IMG/VR virus record: IMGVR_UViG_3300008110_007659
Span: 1 to 63,494 of that record
Direction: 5' to 3' (one strand)
Length of the DNA: 63,494 nucleotides
From: a virus
Positions 20,401 to 28,346 of the stretch are shown here, piece after piece. The position numbers were made by a program, and so were the translations under genes. The notes beneath the pieces are model-generated. The model had not been told where the DNA came from, did no database searches, and was given only the letters and a program-made list of their open reading frames with translations. The first letter of the stretch is position 1. Every line of letters starts with the position of its first letter.

Positions 20401-20655
20401 AGTTTTTCCGATAGACCTTATGGTAAATTTGAATGTTTGAATCCTAGTGTTAGTGGCGCAATAGATGAAACTGAATTTAGAGAATATGAATACCGACCTT
20501 CTCTAACAAGTGACGAATTGACTTACACTTCTGATGCTGGAGTTATTTACGACACATTCAAAACATTTGCAATAAAGATTGTTATGACTTCGCGTGATCC
20601 TTCGGTAATACCGAGGGTTAAAGATTTAAGAATAATTGCTTTGCCAGCAGGATAA
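14416..20655 (+). CDS. Giant DUF4815-type virion structural protein
   Basis: 2079 residues. It starts with NYDPYNDDFDEDKNFMRVLFRPGYSLQARELTQLQTILSNQIEKFGNHIF, the hallmark of the DUF4815 structural protein of T4-like marine phages. The rest is beta-rich with many Thr/Ser/Asn segments. A C-terminal third contains DPLAQTFFVDEQTYPHGLYLESVNLFFSAKDD and PVRVQIRPTVNGTP, a block common in such proteins, and ends in a domain with FKTFAIKIVMTSRDPSVIPRVKDLRIIALP. Position after gp8 suggests it replaces the peripheral baseplate proteins gp9-gp11 and connects fibres to the baseplate (inference). Ribosome site AGAGGAATAA. Confidence 0.8.
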   Translation: MTKLFNYDPYNDDFDEDKNFMRVLFRPGYSLQARELTQLQTILSNQIEKFGNHIFKNGSPITGGKISLDDRAYYLILKGQYSGQDIVLENFLDKTIVSYNSSKVIRAKVIAIDNSTIFPILIVKYLSGDFFAEGDELKVYGQNIFAELEDANATGRSYVASIQEGVYYFKGQFVKVSPQFLVLETYYRLGLNTETINKQPSYRIGIEFDELVIDEIDDVSLLDPAQGSFNYQAPGATRFKINTILSKRTLDSADESSFFEVIRIVDGVKTKEIDYPIYNEIDKTLARRTFDESGNYTVDPFVISLEEEYVDTSNNNYVDPNYFTASLDPGKAYVGGYEVQTIAPTKLQVSRGRATASINDYDLPTNYSSYVHVANVYGTLVISNFELLDIHCANHASVSVASTTEYNSSKIGTVRANMIKYNKSSNPDLGTTHQFTVNLFDANTSSITGSVASSGSTNTVIVLPSSFAQLPANSYLGMFFSIKDGAGLNLAPVRIKESSGSSKTITLSSALPFVPSSNAFSIDSDFKFAESLIKRSGSKIFGADITDDSKTNDDNKYAFITEPNRQGLIFDVPFDAIKEDTITNFDFFARKVYSDKTSSGSGIITLAPEGTDTFAFAGTPGTLSDSVILDNIICFIRPDTSGGIPSIAPNTVLSLANNEYTVSAISSTEIRVNFDPTNTGLFGGIRADFIVTTKVNNAENGSTGAIRSKVLYPLSVSKHEKVAYMIDTTTGLTSLNTGTTTAFSGGYVFPELGVTYFDNETGAGDAGTVKKLKTPGVPVSLQVPDVLEIVKIIDSRTITGNITTAMLTDPLYDVTNRYEFDNGQRKTHYDHATIKLKRGFSSPVGSSIYVMYNYLSHGSAPSPQNDGLFTVDSYLNETSDITYATISKFVDKSTGKILSGRASFDFRPTRGIAQNTLSGAVCPDPDEIAEVSFENYLSRVDKVVVKPSKEMAIIEGQSAVKPLIPPHDITDMLLYTLYIPPYTENVKDVRVDFQNNRRFTMRDIGAFENRIKGLEYYVSLNSLEKNANDSKILDANGLERSKYGILVDNFTSTSVQANYGDVGFDNRNKVEDGELKPASLMSTTKLLWSESTSSGSYKVVGTNTQKSLIMNYTSTKFADQPYATKTIPIASALYGNFNGTLKLFPEFTSDHDTSVTAKVTLNSVQGLEDAFNFVDDRLNYVAEQNPTWLSDKDSPFAKVPDSSWFETKTTVENKTVQINRNTNGNLQTTTDQVYVKTGATLSADQIGVSTSKQDLGSYITDTAINPFLKPRGIVFIGSSLRPKTRFYSYFDGTLVDNYTIVPSKVTLTQNTPFKSGEMVLIANTNAELSTHIDNYALDTGIYHLGVCAVSEVGSANVSIVNESSLSLSGKYVYGLDSKETKIISSVLDHRCGNTKSVTSSTITLAADAPSVDITGNTVSLVRIQTTDADVNPATGIGSTYTITAYNTTTKVATVSGTIPSSEVGKTFSYSIGTNVSNKAGQIGGIFYPPQATFLSGERVYRLTESFNNSYDKDAISFADKNFVSSGITTTKTSLVDTVYNIGISNQIVGTVTSPLLQSTTVTSTITSTWRVDPLAQTFFVDEQTYPHGLYLESVNLFFSAKDDENLPVRVQIRPTVNGTPSFDYWYPESVVEKYPSEIIVSNTPSINDSATKNVFTFSSPVFLKPGLYAVVILTDSPDYVVWTAEKGQTTLTNQTVSVNPYVGTLYKSQNAMEYVPYLNEDLMFELNRCVFNTSSATFLLQSEKQDSKIYIDRFRLLEKSITTQSSSPISISYSVITKPVNSSKETIYRNITPSTIYSMGDDTFYSIGNRRKELLDKNDFTVRLEISTSNDAVTPLVSLESLYVNTWENFIDNGEINPEDFNIIVAGAKYSNANVLTVISSTGEGANVEIVVNNSTDGNVVRMNVASSGIGYVDDFYISYPHTSNSSTVTANASIVLNSEFDSSGGPCLARYITKPIILTDGFDAGDLRVFLSANKPVGTEIHVFYKILSSSDIISFSDRPYGKFECLNPSVSGAIDETEFREYEYRPSLTSDELTYTSDAGVIYDTFKTFAIKIVMTSRDPSVIPRVKDLRIIALPAG

Positions 20656-20658
20656 TAT

Positions 20659-20898
20659 ATGAAAGAAAATCTTTTAAAAGTAGAAGGCGATTTATTCGTA
20701 AAAGATAGGAAAAATGGTGCCATTTTGGCTGTAAATAAAAATATACTCATACAAAATGAAGCTAGAAAAAAAATGGGTAAAAAAATGAGCAGTAATGACA
20801 CTGAGATAAATAACTTAAAATCTAAAATAGAAGAATTATCTAACGATATGACCGAAATCAAATCGTTGTTAAAAACTTTGATTCAAAAGAAGGATTAA
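20659..20898 (+). CDS. Small coiled-coil protein, unknown
   Basis: 79 residues: a basic N-terminal part (KVEGDLFVKDRKNGAILAVNKNILIQNEARKKMGKKM) then a heptad-rich helix NNLKSKIEELSNDMTEIKSLLKTLIQKK predicted to coil. It starts three bases after the DUF4815 gene and ends nine bases before the fibre gene. A small adaptor or assembly factor for the neighbouring fibre is possible; nothing identifies its function. Confidence 0.6.
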   Translation: MKENLLKVEGDLFVKDRKNGAILAVNKNILIQNEARKKMGKKMSSNDTEINNLKSKIEELSNDMTEIKSLLKTLIQKKD

Positions 20899-20907
20899 TA
20901 ATTAGAG

Positions 20908-23900
20908 ATGCCTACTTCACTAATACCAATTATTGCCAGAACTAACACTATCGATGAGTGGAGAATTCAAACTAATAAATCTGCTACAGATTTAAATGAT
21001 CTTGGATTCTACACCTACGATAAAGCTCAAGGCACATTACTACTCTCGGGTACCTCCCTATTAAGTATAACAGCTGAAGGAACACCGTTACAAGTAGCTA
21101 ACAATGTTTTATTTCAAAGTAGTTTGACTCTTGGTAATACTCTTTTCTTAGGCATTCAATCTTCAGCAACTGGTAATATTATTGCTGGTGGAACAATATC
21201 AGTTAGGGGTCCAGGACAATCTCTAAACGTGGCGAATAGTGTTTACGTGGGTAGAGACCTGCAAATTGTTCAAAATGTTTATACCAGTAATGTTATTGTA
21301 AATACTGACATAACCATAGCAAATAATTTAACTGTAACAACAGGAAAATTACGATTGAATGGATCTGGAAATGTATCCTATATTAATACAGGTTCTTCTT
21401 TTACTAAAACGCTATATTCCGATCAAGTATATTCAACAAATGTAAGCACTGCAAACCTATATGCTTTATATGCTAAAGTTGATGTTTTAGATGATTTGTC
21501 TTTTGCTAGAATTATTACTTTAGATAATACTACTACAAATTCTCATATATTAAAAACTAATGCCGCTACTTCAAATTTTTTAACAACTAAAAATTTAATA
21601 GCCAATGTAACAGCGAACATTGTAAATTTAGAATCGAATGTTGCTGTAATTAACGTAGCAACAATAATTGATGGTAATGTAGTATCTCTAGTTTCAAACA
21701 ATTCTACAATAAACATTTCTACCGTAAATACTTCTACGATATTGACTGGTAATGTAGTTTCATTAGTTTCAAACAATTCTATTTTAAATAATTCCACTGT
21801 AAATACATCTACGGTGTTGGTTGGTAATGTAGTAACACTTACTTCAAATAGTTCTACTATAAATGTTGCTAGTATCAATTTAGCTTCGATTAATACTTTA
21901 ACGACATGGAATATAACTTCCACAAATAGAATTACAGGAAATAGTATTGTAACAAATAATATCGTTTCTTCTACAATTAATACATCTATTTTAAATGTCA
22001 CATCAAACTTATGGATGAGTACTGGTTCTTTAACAAGAATTTTTGCACCGAATGATCAGCACGAATCTTTGACTGTTGATGGTAAAACTACTTTAAGAAC
22101 TGCATTAATTACTAGTAATTTAACTGTTGAAGGAACTTGGACAGCTCTAGGTGATATTGAGTATGAAGTTGGTGAAATAATTTTAAATAAGAGAACACCA
22201 ACAAACGCTGAAGCGACATTTAGAAATGAAAGACCTATAGGTGATGATGCGTTAATTAGATGGAATGAAGCTGATGATAGATGGACTATTTCGAGAGGAA
22301 ATACATATTCTTCCCTCTATGGAATTTTGGATGATAGTTTCTTAAGTTCATCAATAAACAGCACAAGTACTTCAAATGTTGCAACTTCTTTAGCTGTGAA
22401 TACAGCCCATTTTGTTGCACAGACTTCGGGTATGTACGCTAACTCAGCATTTGCCGCACAGAATACAACAGGTAGTTATGCTAACTCAGCTTATGCTCAA
22501 GCAAATTTAGCATTTACCGCGGGAGGTGTTATAGCTGGAAGTTATGCCAATTCGGCTTATCATACAGCTAATAGTGGATCATCATATGCGAATTCAGCTT
22601 TCACCCATGCAAATTCATCATTCATTCAAGCCAACACACCATCGCATGTAGCAAATTCTGCAGCACTTTATGCAAATGGTGCGTTCTTAAGGGCAAATAC
22701 ACCAACACATGTTGCAAACTCCGCGTCACTTTATGCCAATGCGGCTTTCTCTAAAGCCAATACAGTTGCTACTGATTTAAATGACGTTGCTATTTCTACG
22801 GCTACAGCTGTACATACTTCAAGTTCTGCATCATTATATGCTAATGGAGCTTTCGCTAAAGCTAATAATTCTTCAGACGCTGTAGCTTTAGATAAAGCTA
22901 CTTCTGGATCTGCATATGCTAACTCTGCATTTGCAGCAGCTAATAATGCTGTGCAGAAAGTTGCTCCTACACAGACGATTACTGGTGATCTTACTATAAC
23001 CCGTAGATTAAATACTGCAAATCTTCAATTTGACGGAGATAGTGCTAGATATTTTGGTTCCAATTTTGTATTTAATTCGGATTTAAATCCAAATACATCT
23101 CCAGGTGAAAATGCTGCTATACAAGTTTATCGAGGAACTAATGCCTCTCCTGCTACATTCCAATGGAATGAAACATTAGATAAGTGGCAATTTGAAGATG
23201 GTGTAAATGGTTTACATAATTTGGAAGAATTTGCCAATAAAGCAAATAATATTACTGGTGGTGCAACTAATAAAATTCCATATCAAACAAACACTAGTGC
23301 AACACAATTCATTGATGCTCCTGCTGTTGCTAATCGTTTCTTAAAGTGGACAGGAACCGAGTTTACTTGGGCGGATGTTCCTGCTGCTGATTTAAATAAT
23401 TTAAATGCTACCAATTTAACTTCTGGTACTGTGCCGAGTGGTAGACTAACCGGTACTTATAGTATAAACATCAATGGAACAGCATCATCAGCATGTACTG
23501 CAACTACTGCTAGTTCGGCAACTAGTGCTACAAATGCTACAAATGTTATTGATGGTGGAACTGTTCACACAAACACTATAAGATGTGATGATTTTGCAAA
23601 TTTCTATTCGAACGTATTTTTTAGAAGTGGTGGAACAACAACGTCTAGAACTGACCCAAGTAATTTAGCTGCTTTAAAAGTTACTGGTGATGTTGCTGTT
23701 TCTAATGAAGTTTGGGCACTTCAGTTTCAAGGTGTCGCAGTGCGAGCCCTTTACGCTGACTTGGCTGAAAAATATTTGTCCGATAAAAAATATCCTACAG
23801 GTACCATAATGATGGTTGGTGGCAAAAAAGAAGTTACTGCAGCAAAAGACACCAAAAAACACGCTATCATCGGAATCGTATCGGAGAAACCAGCATACGT

Positions 23901-24120
23901 AATGAATAATGACTTGAAAAATGGTTTAATAGTTGGACTTAAAGGTCGATTACCTGTTAGAATAATTGGTACTTGTGAAAAGGGTGATTTAATTACTGTA
24001 TCTGAAAAGTCTGGTGTAGGTATTTCTATAAAAGAAAATGTAATTTTACCATTTAGAATTATTGCTTTAGAAAATAAAGAAACTGAAGAAGAAGGTTTAA
24101 TAGAAGTAGTTATTATGTAA
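20908..24120 (+). CDS. Tail fibre with repeat shaft and C-terminal LAEKY domain
   Basis: 1070 residues. The N terminus LIPIIARTNTIDEWRIQTNKSATDLNDLGFY is typical of fibres of marine T4-like phages. There follow Val/Asn/Ser repeats (TSTVLVGNVVTLTSNSSTIN) around residues 240-330, a beta module with EIILNKRTPTNAEATF and DALIRWNEADDRWTI (410-460), an Ala/Asn repeat region of SYANSAF type (505-690), a second module (690-780) and a C-terminal domain ALYADLAEKYLSDKKYPTGTIMMVGG... to the end, resembling the terminal head domain seen in similar phage fibres. It probably contacts the host surface. It directly precedes the accessory island, three bases from the sugar dehydrogenase. Confidence 0.8.
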   Translation: MPTSLIPIIARTNTIDEWRIQTNKSATDLNDLGFYTYDKAQGTLLLSGTSLLSITAEGTPLQVANNVLFQSSLTLGNTLFLGIQSSATGNIIAGGTISVRGPGQSLNVANSVYVGRDLQIVQNVYTSNVIVNTDITIANNLTVTTGKLRLNGSGNVSYINTGSSFTKTLYSDQVYSTNVSTANLYALYAKVDVLDDLSFARIITLDNTTTNSHILKTNAATSNFLTTKNLIANVTANIVNLESNVAVINVATIIDGNVVSLVSNNSTINISTVNTSTILTGNVVSLVSNNSILNNSTVNTSTVLVGNVVTLTSNSSTINVASINLASINTLTTWNITSTNRITGNSIVTNNIVSSTINTSILNVTSNLWMSTGSLTRIFAPNDQHESLTVDGKTTLRTALITSNLTVEGTWTALGDIEYEVGEIILNKRTPTNAEATFRNERPIGDDALIRWNEADDRWTISRGNTYSSLYGILDDSFLSSSINSTSTSNVATSLAVNTAHFVAQTSGMYANSAFAAQNTTGSYANSAYAQANLAFTAGGVIAGSYANSAYHTANSGSSYANSAFTHANSSFIQANTPSHVANSAALYANGAFLRANTPTHVANSASLYANAAFSKANTVATDLNDVAISTATAVHTSSSASLYANGAFAKANNSSDAVALDKATSGSAYANSAFAAANNAVQKVAPTQTITGDLTITRRLNTANLQFDGDSARYFGSNFVFNSDLNPNTSPGENAAIQVYRGTNASPATFQWNETLDKWQFEDGVNGLHNLEEFANKANNITGGATNKIPYQTNTSATQFIDAPAVANRFLKWTGTEFTWADVPAADLNNLNATNLTSGTVPSGRLTGTYSININGTASSACTATTASSATSATNATNVIDGGTVHTNTIRCDDFANFYSNVFFRSGGTTTSRTDPSNLAALKVTGDVAVSNEVWALQFQGVAVRALYADLAEKYLSDKKYPTGTIMMVGGKKEVTAAKDTKKHAIIGIVSEKPAYVMNNDLKNGLIVGLKGRLPVRIIGTCEKGDLITVSEKSGVGISIKENVILPFRIIALENKETEEEGLIEVVIM

Positions 24121-24123
24121 ATT

Positions 24124-24858
24124 ATGATTGGAATTATTGGTTATGGAATGGTTGGACAAGCCGTTGAATACGGCTTTTCCAAAACCCAAGTTTTCGTTTG
24201 TGATCCGAAATATAATCACGTAACGGTCAAAGGCCTCTGTTTATTAAATCCAGAGGCAATATTCGTTTGTGTCCCCACACCAACAGACGATACTAATTAT
24301 TCATTGGTTACTTCAGTATTGAATGAAATTTTCGAGATGAACTATCAGGGAATAGTTATAGTAAAGTCCACAATTTTGCCGCAATATCTTGAAAAATATG
24401 ATATTGTGTATAACCCAGAATTTCTATCAAGATCAACCTCGAAAGAAGATTTTGTAAATCCACACTTATTAATACTTTCTGGTAAAAAATCTCAACAGGC
24501 TTTGGAACTTTATAAAAAACATTCTACCGTAGATACTGAAAATATTTTTGTAACAGATATTAATACAGCATCATTTATAAAATACACCATGAATTCCTTT
24601 TATGCAACTAAGGTAACTTTTATGAACTCTATGTATGAGGTTGCTAAAAAAATGGGTGTCGATTATAATGAAGCTATAACTGTTCTCTCTAAACATCCAT
24701 GGATGGGATCCAATCATTTCAAAGTACCTGGTCCTGATGGTAAAAAAGGATTTGGTGGGCCTTGTTTACCAAAAGACACAGAGTGTTTAGTTAAAAATTA
24801 TGATGTTGAAATACTTAAAAAAGTTTTGGAATTAAATCAAAAGTTTAGAAATGAATAA
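24124..24858 (+). CDS. UDP-sugar dehydrogenase-like protein, shortened
   Basis: 244 residues against roughly 390-450 for UDP-glucose or GDP-mannose 6-dehydrogenases. The Rossmann motif IGIIGYGMVG (2-11), VCVPTPTD (48-55), VKSTILP (80-86), YNPEFLSRSTSKEDF (96-110), KYTMNSFYATKVTFMN (153-168) and GFGGPCLPKD with the catalytic Cys214 are all present. The C-terminal sugar-nucleotide-binding domain is missing, so it would have to bind a smaller or different substrate, act with a partner, or be a remnant; the conserved active site argues for function. The NAD-linked two-step oxidation of a nucleotide sugar to a uronate is the family reaction. First gene of the island. Confidence 0.8.
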   Translation: MIGIIGYGMVGQAVEYGFSKTQVFVCDPKYNHVTVKGLCLLNPEAIFVCVPTPTDDTNYSLVTSVLNEIFEMNYQGIVIVKSTILPQYLEKYDIVYNPEFLSRSTSKEDFVNPHLLILSGKKSQQALELYKKHSTVDTENIFVTDINTASFIKYTMNSFYATKVTFMNSMYEVAKKMGVDYNEAITVLSKHPWMGSNHFKVPGPDGKKGFGGPCLPKDTECLVKNYDVEILKKVLELNQKFRNE

Positions 24859-24905
24859 GTTTGTTGAACAGTTTTGTCAAACACTATATATTAGTACGTC
24901 TTTGG

Positions 24906-24913
24906 TTTAAATA
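24906..24913 (+). promoter_or_regulatory. Candidate late promoter box before the radical SAM operon
   Basis: TTTAAATA sits in the 68-base gap between the dehydrogenase and the first radical SAM gene, 21 bases before the ATG, with AAGGAGAAAA as ribosome binding site. It differs from TATAAATA at one position. The gap is the only sizeable one within the island, which supports an internal promoter, but the call is motif-based. Confidence 0.3.
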
Positions 24914-24926
24914 AAAAGGAGAAAAA

Positions 24927-26033
24927 ATGGTAGTAGATATAAACGTAACAAGTATCTGCAATTTAGCTTGCACATATTGTTCCGAAGGTTTTGAATGTGG
25001 ACTATCTACCGAGTTTGAAGAAAATACTTCTTTGACATTAGATAATGTTGAAGAATTTATGGCTAAAATTTCTGATCCCAAAAAAGATGTTTATTTCTGG
25101 GGTGGTGAACCATTTGTTAATTGGGATTTTTGTAAAGGTGTCATAGAAAAATTTAAACATGATCCTGGTTTTTCTTTTTTCTTTTATACAAATGGAACGT
25201 ATTTAAAGAGATATTTAAAAGATTTGGTTAGAATTCACAATGAGATTCCCGGTAGATTAAAGTTGCAGGTTTCATATGATGGAAAGCCTGTAAACGACAT
25301 CGCCAGAGTGACTAAATCTGGTACTCCATCGTCAGCAATGGTCAAAGCAAACTATATTGCAGCTAAAGAAGCTGGATTGAATGTTTCACTGAAATCTGTA
25401 CTAACGTCTGAAAATTTCCACTTAATCTATGAAGCCTTTTTGGATGTCATAGAAATGGATAAAAATTATTTTCCAACACCAGATTTATACAGCCAATTGA
25501 CAGAAGAAGAATTTATGCCTAAATTGGAAGTATTAAAGGATGGATTGAAGAAAATTGCTAAACATATTTACGAAAATAAATTACCTCCTGAGAAGTTTGG
25601 ATGGTTCCAACAATCTAGAGCTCTATGTGCAGCAGGTATAAATTACGTAAGTGTTGATTTAAACGGCGATTTGAGTCCTTGCCATGGATGCATGTACAAA
25701 GAATCGCATTCACATAAATTAGGAAATATTTTTAAAGTTGCAGATTTGGATCAGTTGATTGAAGAAAAATCTCAAATGTATAAGGATGCGTTGAAGAATC
25801 AACCTTTAGATTGTATGAACTGTGACAGTCAATTCTGTATGAAATGTAATGCGGCAACTTATGAAAAATCAGAAAAAGAAACATATCTAGAAAAATGGAG
25901 TGATCATACAGCAAATTGGCAAGTCTGTAAAGTATTTAAGACAAACGAGATAGTACATCACGCATTAAGAACTGCACTAAAGAGTTATAAAAAGCCTGTA
26001 ATTAAAATTCAGGCTGAACAGTGTACAGTATAA
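24927..26033 (+). CDS. Radical SAM protein with SPASM domain (peptide-maturase type)
   Basis: 368 residues. The radical SAM cluster motif is Cys11-x3-Cys15-x2-Cys18 (CNLACTYC), with WGGEP at 58-62 for SAM binding and YTNG at 87-90. The C-terminal SPASM domain has Cys234 (LCAAGINYVSVDLNGDLSPC), Cys252, Cys255, Cys296, Cys299, Cys304, Cys307 and Cys334, enough for two auxiliary [4Fe-4S] clusters as in anaerobic sulfatase-maturing enzymes and RiPP maturases. The family performs radical chemistry on peptide or protein side chains. It heads a row of four radical SAM genes upstream of the CTCNCNY-repeat protein, its candidate substrate (inference). Strong ribosome site AAAGGAG. Confidence 0.9.
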   Translation: MVVDINVTSICNLACTYCSEGFECGLSTEFEENTSLTLDNVEEFMAKISDPKKDVYFWGGEPFVNWDFCKGVIEKFKHDPGFSFFFYTNGTYLKRYLKDLVRIHNEIPGRLKLQVSYDGKPVNDIARVTKSGTPSSAMVKANYIAAKEAGLNVSLKSVLTSENFHLIYEAFLDVIEMDKNYFPTPDLYSQLTEEEFMPKLEVLKDGLKKIAKHIYENKLPPEKFGWFQQSRALCAAGINYVSVDLNGDLSPCHGCMYKESHSHKLGNIFKVADLDQLIEEKSQMYKDALKNQPLDCMNCDSQFCMKCNAATYEKSEKETYLEKWSDHTANWQVCKVFKTNEIVHHALRTALKSYKKPVIKIQAEQCTV

Positions 26034-26042
26034 GGATAATAA

Positions 26043-27167
26043 ATGTTTACATTAGAAGTAAGTGTTACTGAAAAGTGTAATCTAGGTTGTCCGTATTGTT
26101 ATGTGGCAAACAGACCAACTTGGATGACGAAAGAAGTTTTTGATCAGGGTATGAAAGACCTGCCAAAATTAATGCAAAGGTCCGGTGATAAAGATTATCA
26201 TGTAAGTTTTTTTGGTGGTGAACCTTTATTAAATTGGGACCTAATAACTCACGCTGTTCCTTATTTAAGATCGGATGATAAATGTAAAGGTATTAATATC
26301 ATCACAAATTTAACGATGATTGATCAAGATAAAGCTAATTATTTGAGAAATAATGGTGTTGGCGTTTCTTGGTCTTTTGATGGTATGAGTTCTAATGAGA
26401 GTAGACCTTTACTTCCACTTTTGGAAAATACTAATCCAGAAACAGGCGAATTGTTTGATGGTATACTTTCGATGTATGAATATAAGAAAGATATCATAAA
26501 GAATTTGACAAACGGATGTAAGGTCATGATATGGCCAGGAAATACAAAAGACATGAAAGAGAATTTTGAATTTCTCTTAGATTGGGGTATAGATCATCCC
26601 GATTTTAGTATTGTTCGTGATGATGTTTGGACAGAAGATGATATAATACAGTTTAGATATGAATGTGAAAGACTTGCAGATTTTTGGATAGAAAAGATAA
26701 AATCTGGTAAACCATGTTCAGTAGGATTTTTAAAACTAGCTATTTTAGATATTCTCTATGGTTTAGTGAAAGGTAAAAGACCTTTTGGTTGTTTTGCTGG
26801 AACTAATGGTGGAGTATTGATGAGTTCTGGGGAATTCTACCCTTGCGCTAGGTTTGCATCCAAAAAAATTATGAAAATGGATGAACAGTATAATTTTAGG
26901 TACTATCAAGACATTTTTAATCCAAAAAATTATGATAAATGTGAACCGTGTGATTTGAAACAGGTGTGTAATGCCGGTTGTACATATTCTCAAATTATGA
27001 ATGATAATAAACCATTAGATAGTATTTGTGAATTGTTCCACATATATTATGAACAAGCAATGCGAGTGGTAGATGAGTGTAAAGACGAAAGAGTTTTCCA
27101 AGATTTGGTTTTAAATTATATCGAAAATGTTGGTGTTGAAAATGAAGGTGTGGAGTGTAGGAACTAA
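26043..27167 (+). CDS. Radical SAM protein with SPASM domain, second
   Basis: 374 residues. The cluster motif is Cys12-x3-Cys16-x2-Cys19 (CNLGCPYC) with FFGGEPLLNW at 56-65. The SPASM part has Cys250 (FGCFAGTNGGVLMSSGEFYPC), Cys268, Cys300, Cys303, Cys309, Cys313 and Cys329. This resembles maturases of Cys-rich or thioether-linked peptides in general layout, though the substrate cannot be read from it. It follows the first radical SAM gene after nine bases with ribosome site AAGGATAAT and is followed by the third after one base. Confidence 0.9.
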   Translation: MFTLEVSVTEKCNLGCPYCYVANRPTWMTKEVFDQGMKDLPKLMQRSGDKDYHVSFFGGEPLLNWDLITHAVPYLRSDDKCKGINIITNLTMIDQDKANYLRNNGVGVSWSFDGMSSNESRPLLPLLENTNPETGELFDGILSMYEYKKDIIKNLTNGCKVMIWPGNTKDMKENFEFLLDWGIDHPDFSIVRDDVWTEDDIIQFRYECERLADFWIEKIKSGKPCSVGFLKLAILDILYGLVKGKRPFGCFAGTNGGVLMSSGEFYPCARFASKKIMKMDEQYNFRYYQDIFNPKNYDKCEPCDLKQVCNAGCTYSQIMNDNKPLDSICELFHIYYEQAMRVVDECKDERVFQDLVLNYIENVGVENEGVECRN

Positions 27168-27168
27168 C

Positions 27169-28017
27169 ATGAAAATTGTTTCTTGCACCAGTCAAGATAA
27201 AATTCTTAGAATTAACTGGCATATATTAAATTGGTGTAATTTAAAATGTTCCTACTGTAATGTAAAGGAACATTTGAGTTATGATTATAATGATAATACT
27301 CAAATTTCAAATAATTATAAATTGATTATAAGTAGATTAAAAACTATTTCTAAACCTTTTGAGATTTGTTTGACTGGTGGGGAACCAACATTACATCCCA
27401 ATATCGAAGATATATTAAGTGGATTAAATGAAATTGAAAATTTAACTAAAATTTATTTTTTTACTAACTTAACTAGATCAGAAAATTTTTATAAAAATAT
27501 AAAAAGTTTTTCGAAAGTTACATATTACGCATCCTTTCACCCCGAATATCACAAAGAAGATTTTTTAGATAAGTGTAAAAATCTAAACTGTGAGGTTCAT
27601 ATAAGTATGATGCCTGAATATAAAAATTACATTTTAAAAATTATTGATAAGTGTAAGTTGGAGGATATAAAATTTACATTAAATTTTTTAAGAGACACAA
27701 AATATTATTCAAGTAATTTAGAAGAAGATTTTTTCGTAGAAGCTTCTACTGCTGAATCTATGATTGATATGGATGTTTTATATGATAATGGCTTTCGAGA
27801 AAATACTACAAATTTAAGATTATTATACGATAAAAAAAATAATTTCAAAGGCTATAAATGTTTACCGGAATCTTTTCAAATAGAATTAAATAATGTAGTT
27901 AAAAATGTTTGCACTAACGAAATTATGCCATTATCTTTAAAAGATATTACGAAAAAGGTTATTTGTCCAAAAGAAGTTTGTGAAGGTGGACTTATGATGT
28001 ATCCTAAGGAAATTTAA
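27169..28017 (+). CDS. Radical SAM protein with short Cys-rich C terminus
   Basis: 282 residues from ATG 27169; an upstream in-frame start at 27127 would overlap the previous gene and is less likely. Cluster motif Cys23-x3-Cys27-x2-Cys30 (CNLKCSYC), LTGGEPTLHP at 68-77 and FTNL for SAM contact. The C terminus has Cys231, Cys248, Cys266 and Cys271 in a C-x16-C ... CPKEVC layout that could bind one auxiliary cluster. It is clearly paralogous to the protein at 34608-35510: both share GGEPTL, an SxHP motif, NFKGxxC and the terminal CPxxxC. Substrate unknown; a small-molecule or peptide target is possible. Confidence 0.85.
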   Translation: MKIVSCTSQDKILRINWHILNWCNLKCSYCNVKEHLSYDYNDNTQISNNYKLIISRLKTISKPFEICLTGGEPTLHPNIEDILSGLNEIENLTKIYFFTNLTRSENFYKNIKSFSKVTYYASFHPEYHKEDFLDKCKNLNCEVHISMMPEYKNYILKIIDKCKLEDIKFTLNFLRDTKYYSSNLEEDFFVEASTAESMIDMDVLYDNGFRENTTNLRLLYDKKNNFKGYKCLPESFQIELNNVVKNVCTNEIMPLSLKDITKKVICPKEVCEGGLMMYPKEI

Positions 28018-28346
28018 TGAAGAAAAATTTTAAAAGTATTGTATCTATACCTATTAAAGTTGAGATGCAACCAGTTGAACATCAAAGCAATAAAGTTTTG
28101 ACTGTTGATGATTTGTCGAAACAAATAGAAGAAGCTAAAAAGGGAAAAGCCAAAGTCGATAGTAAGTATGTAGGATTTGAACTGACTGAGAGAGGACATT
28201 TATTCGAATATAAATTTGATTATGTTAAATTTTTGGACAATATGTCATTCATAATCAAAACGGCAAAACAGCGTAAAGAAATGAATCCTAATAATGTCTA
28301 TACAATGGATAAAACTAAAAGTGCTAGACGAAAAAAAGAAATATGA
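28017..28346 (+). CDS. Small basic protein within the radical SAM operon, unknown
   Basis: 109 residues, Lys-rich (about 20%), with a helix LSKQIEEAKKGKAKVDSKY, a central GFELTERGHLFEYKFDYVKFLDNMSFIIKTAKQRKEMN and a basic tail. No domain is recognised. It overlaps its upstream neighbour by one base (TAATG) and the downstream radical SAM by ATGA, so it is co-translated with both. Its size would fit a small substrate-binding partner such as the RRE-like chaperones of RiPP systems, but no such fold is visible in the sequence. Confidence 0.6.
   Translation: MKKNFKSIVSIPIKVEMQPVEHQSNKVLTVDDLSKQIEEAKKGKAKVDSKYVGFELTERGHLFEYKFDYVKFLDNMSFIIKTAKQRKEMNPNNVYTMDKTKSARRKKEI

Noticed and set aside
21543-22001. 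152-codon open frame on the minus strand inside the first fibre gene
   Set aside because: It is an antisense shadow of Val/Asn/Ser repeats, with biased Val/Glu/Thr composition, no ribosome site and full overlap with a well-supported fibre.
24850-24909. 19-codon open frame MNKFVEQF... between dehydrogenase and radical SAM genes
   Set aside because: No ribosome site, no recognisable sequence, and it overlaps the dehydrogenase stop; more likely leader sequence.
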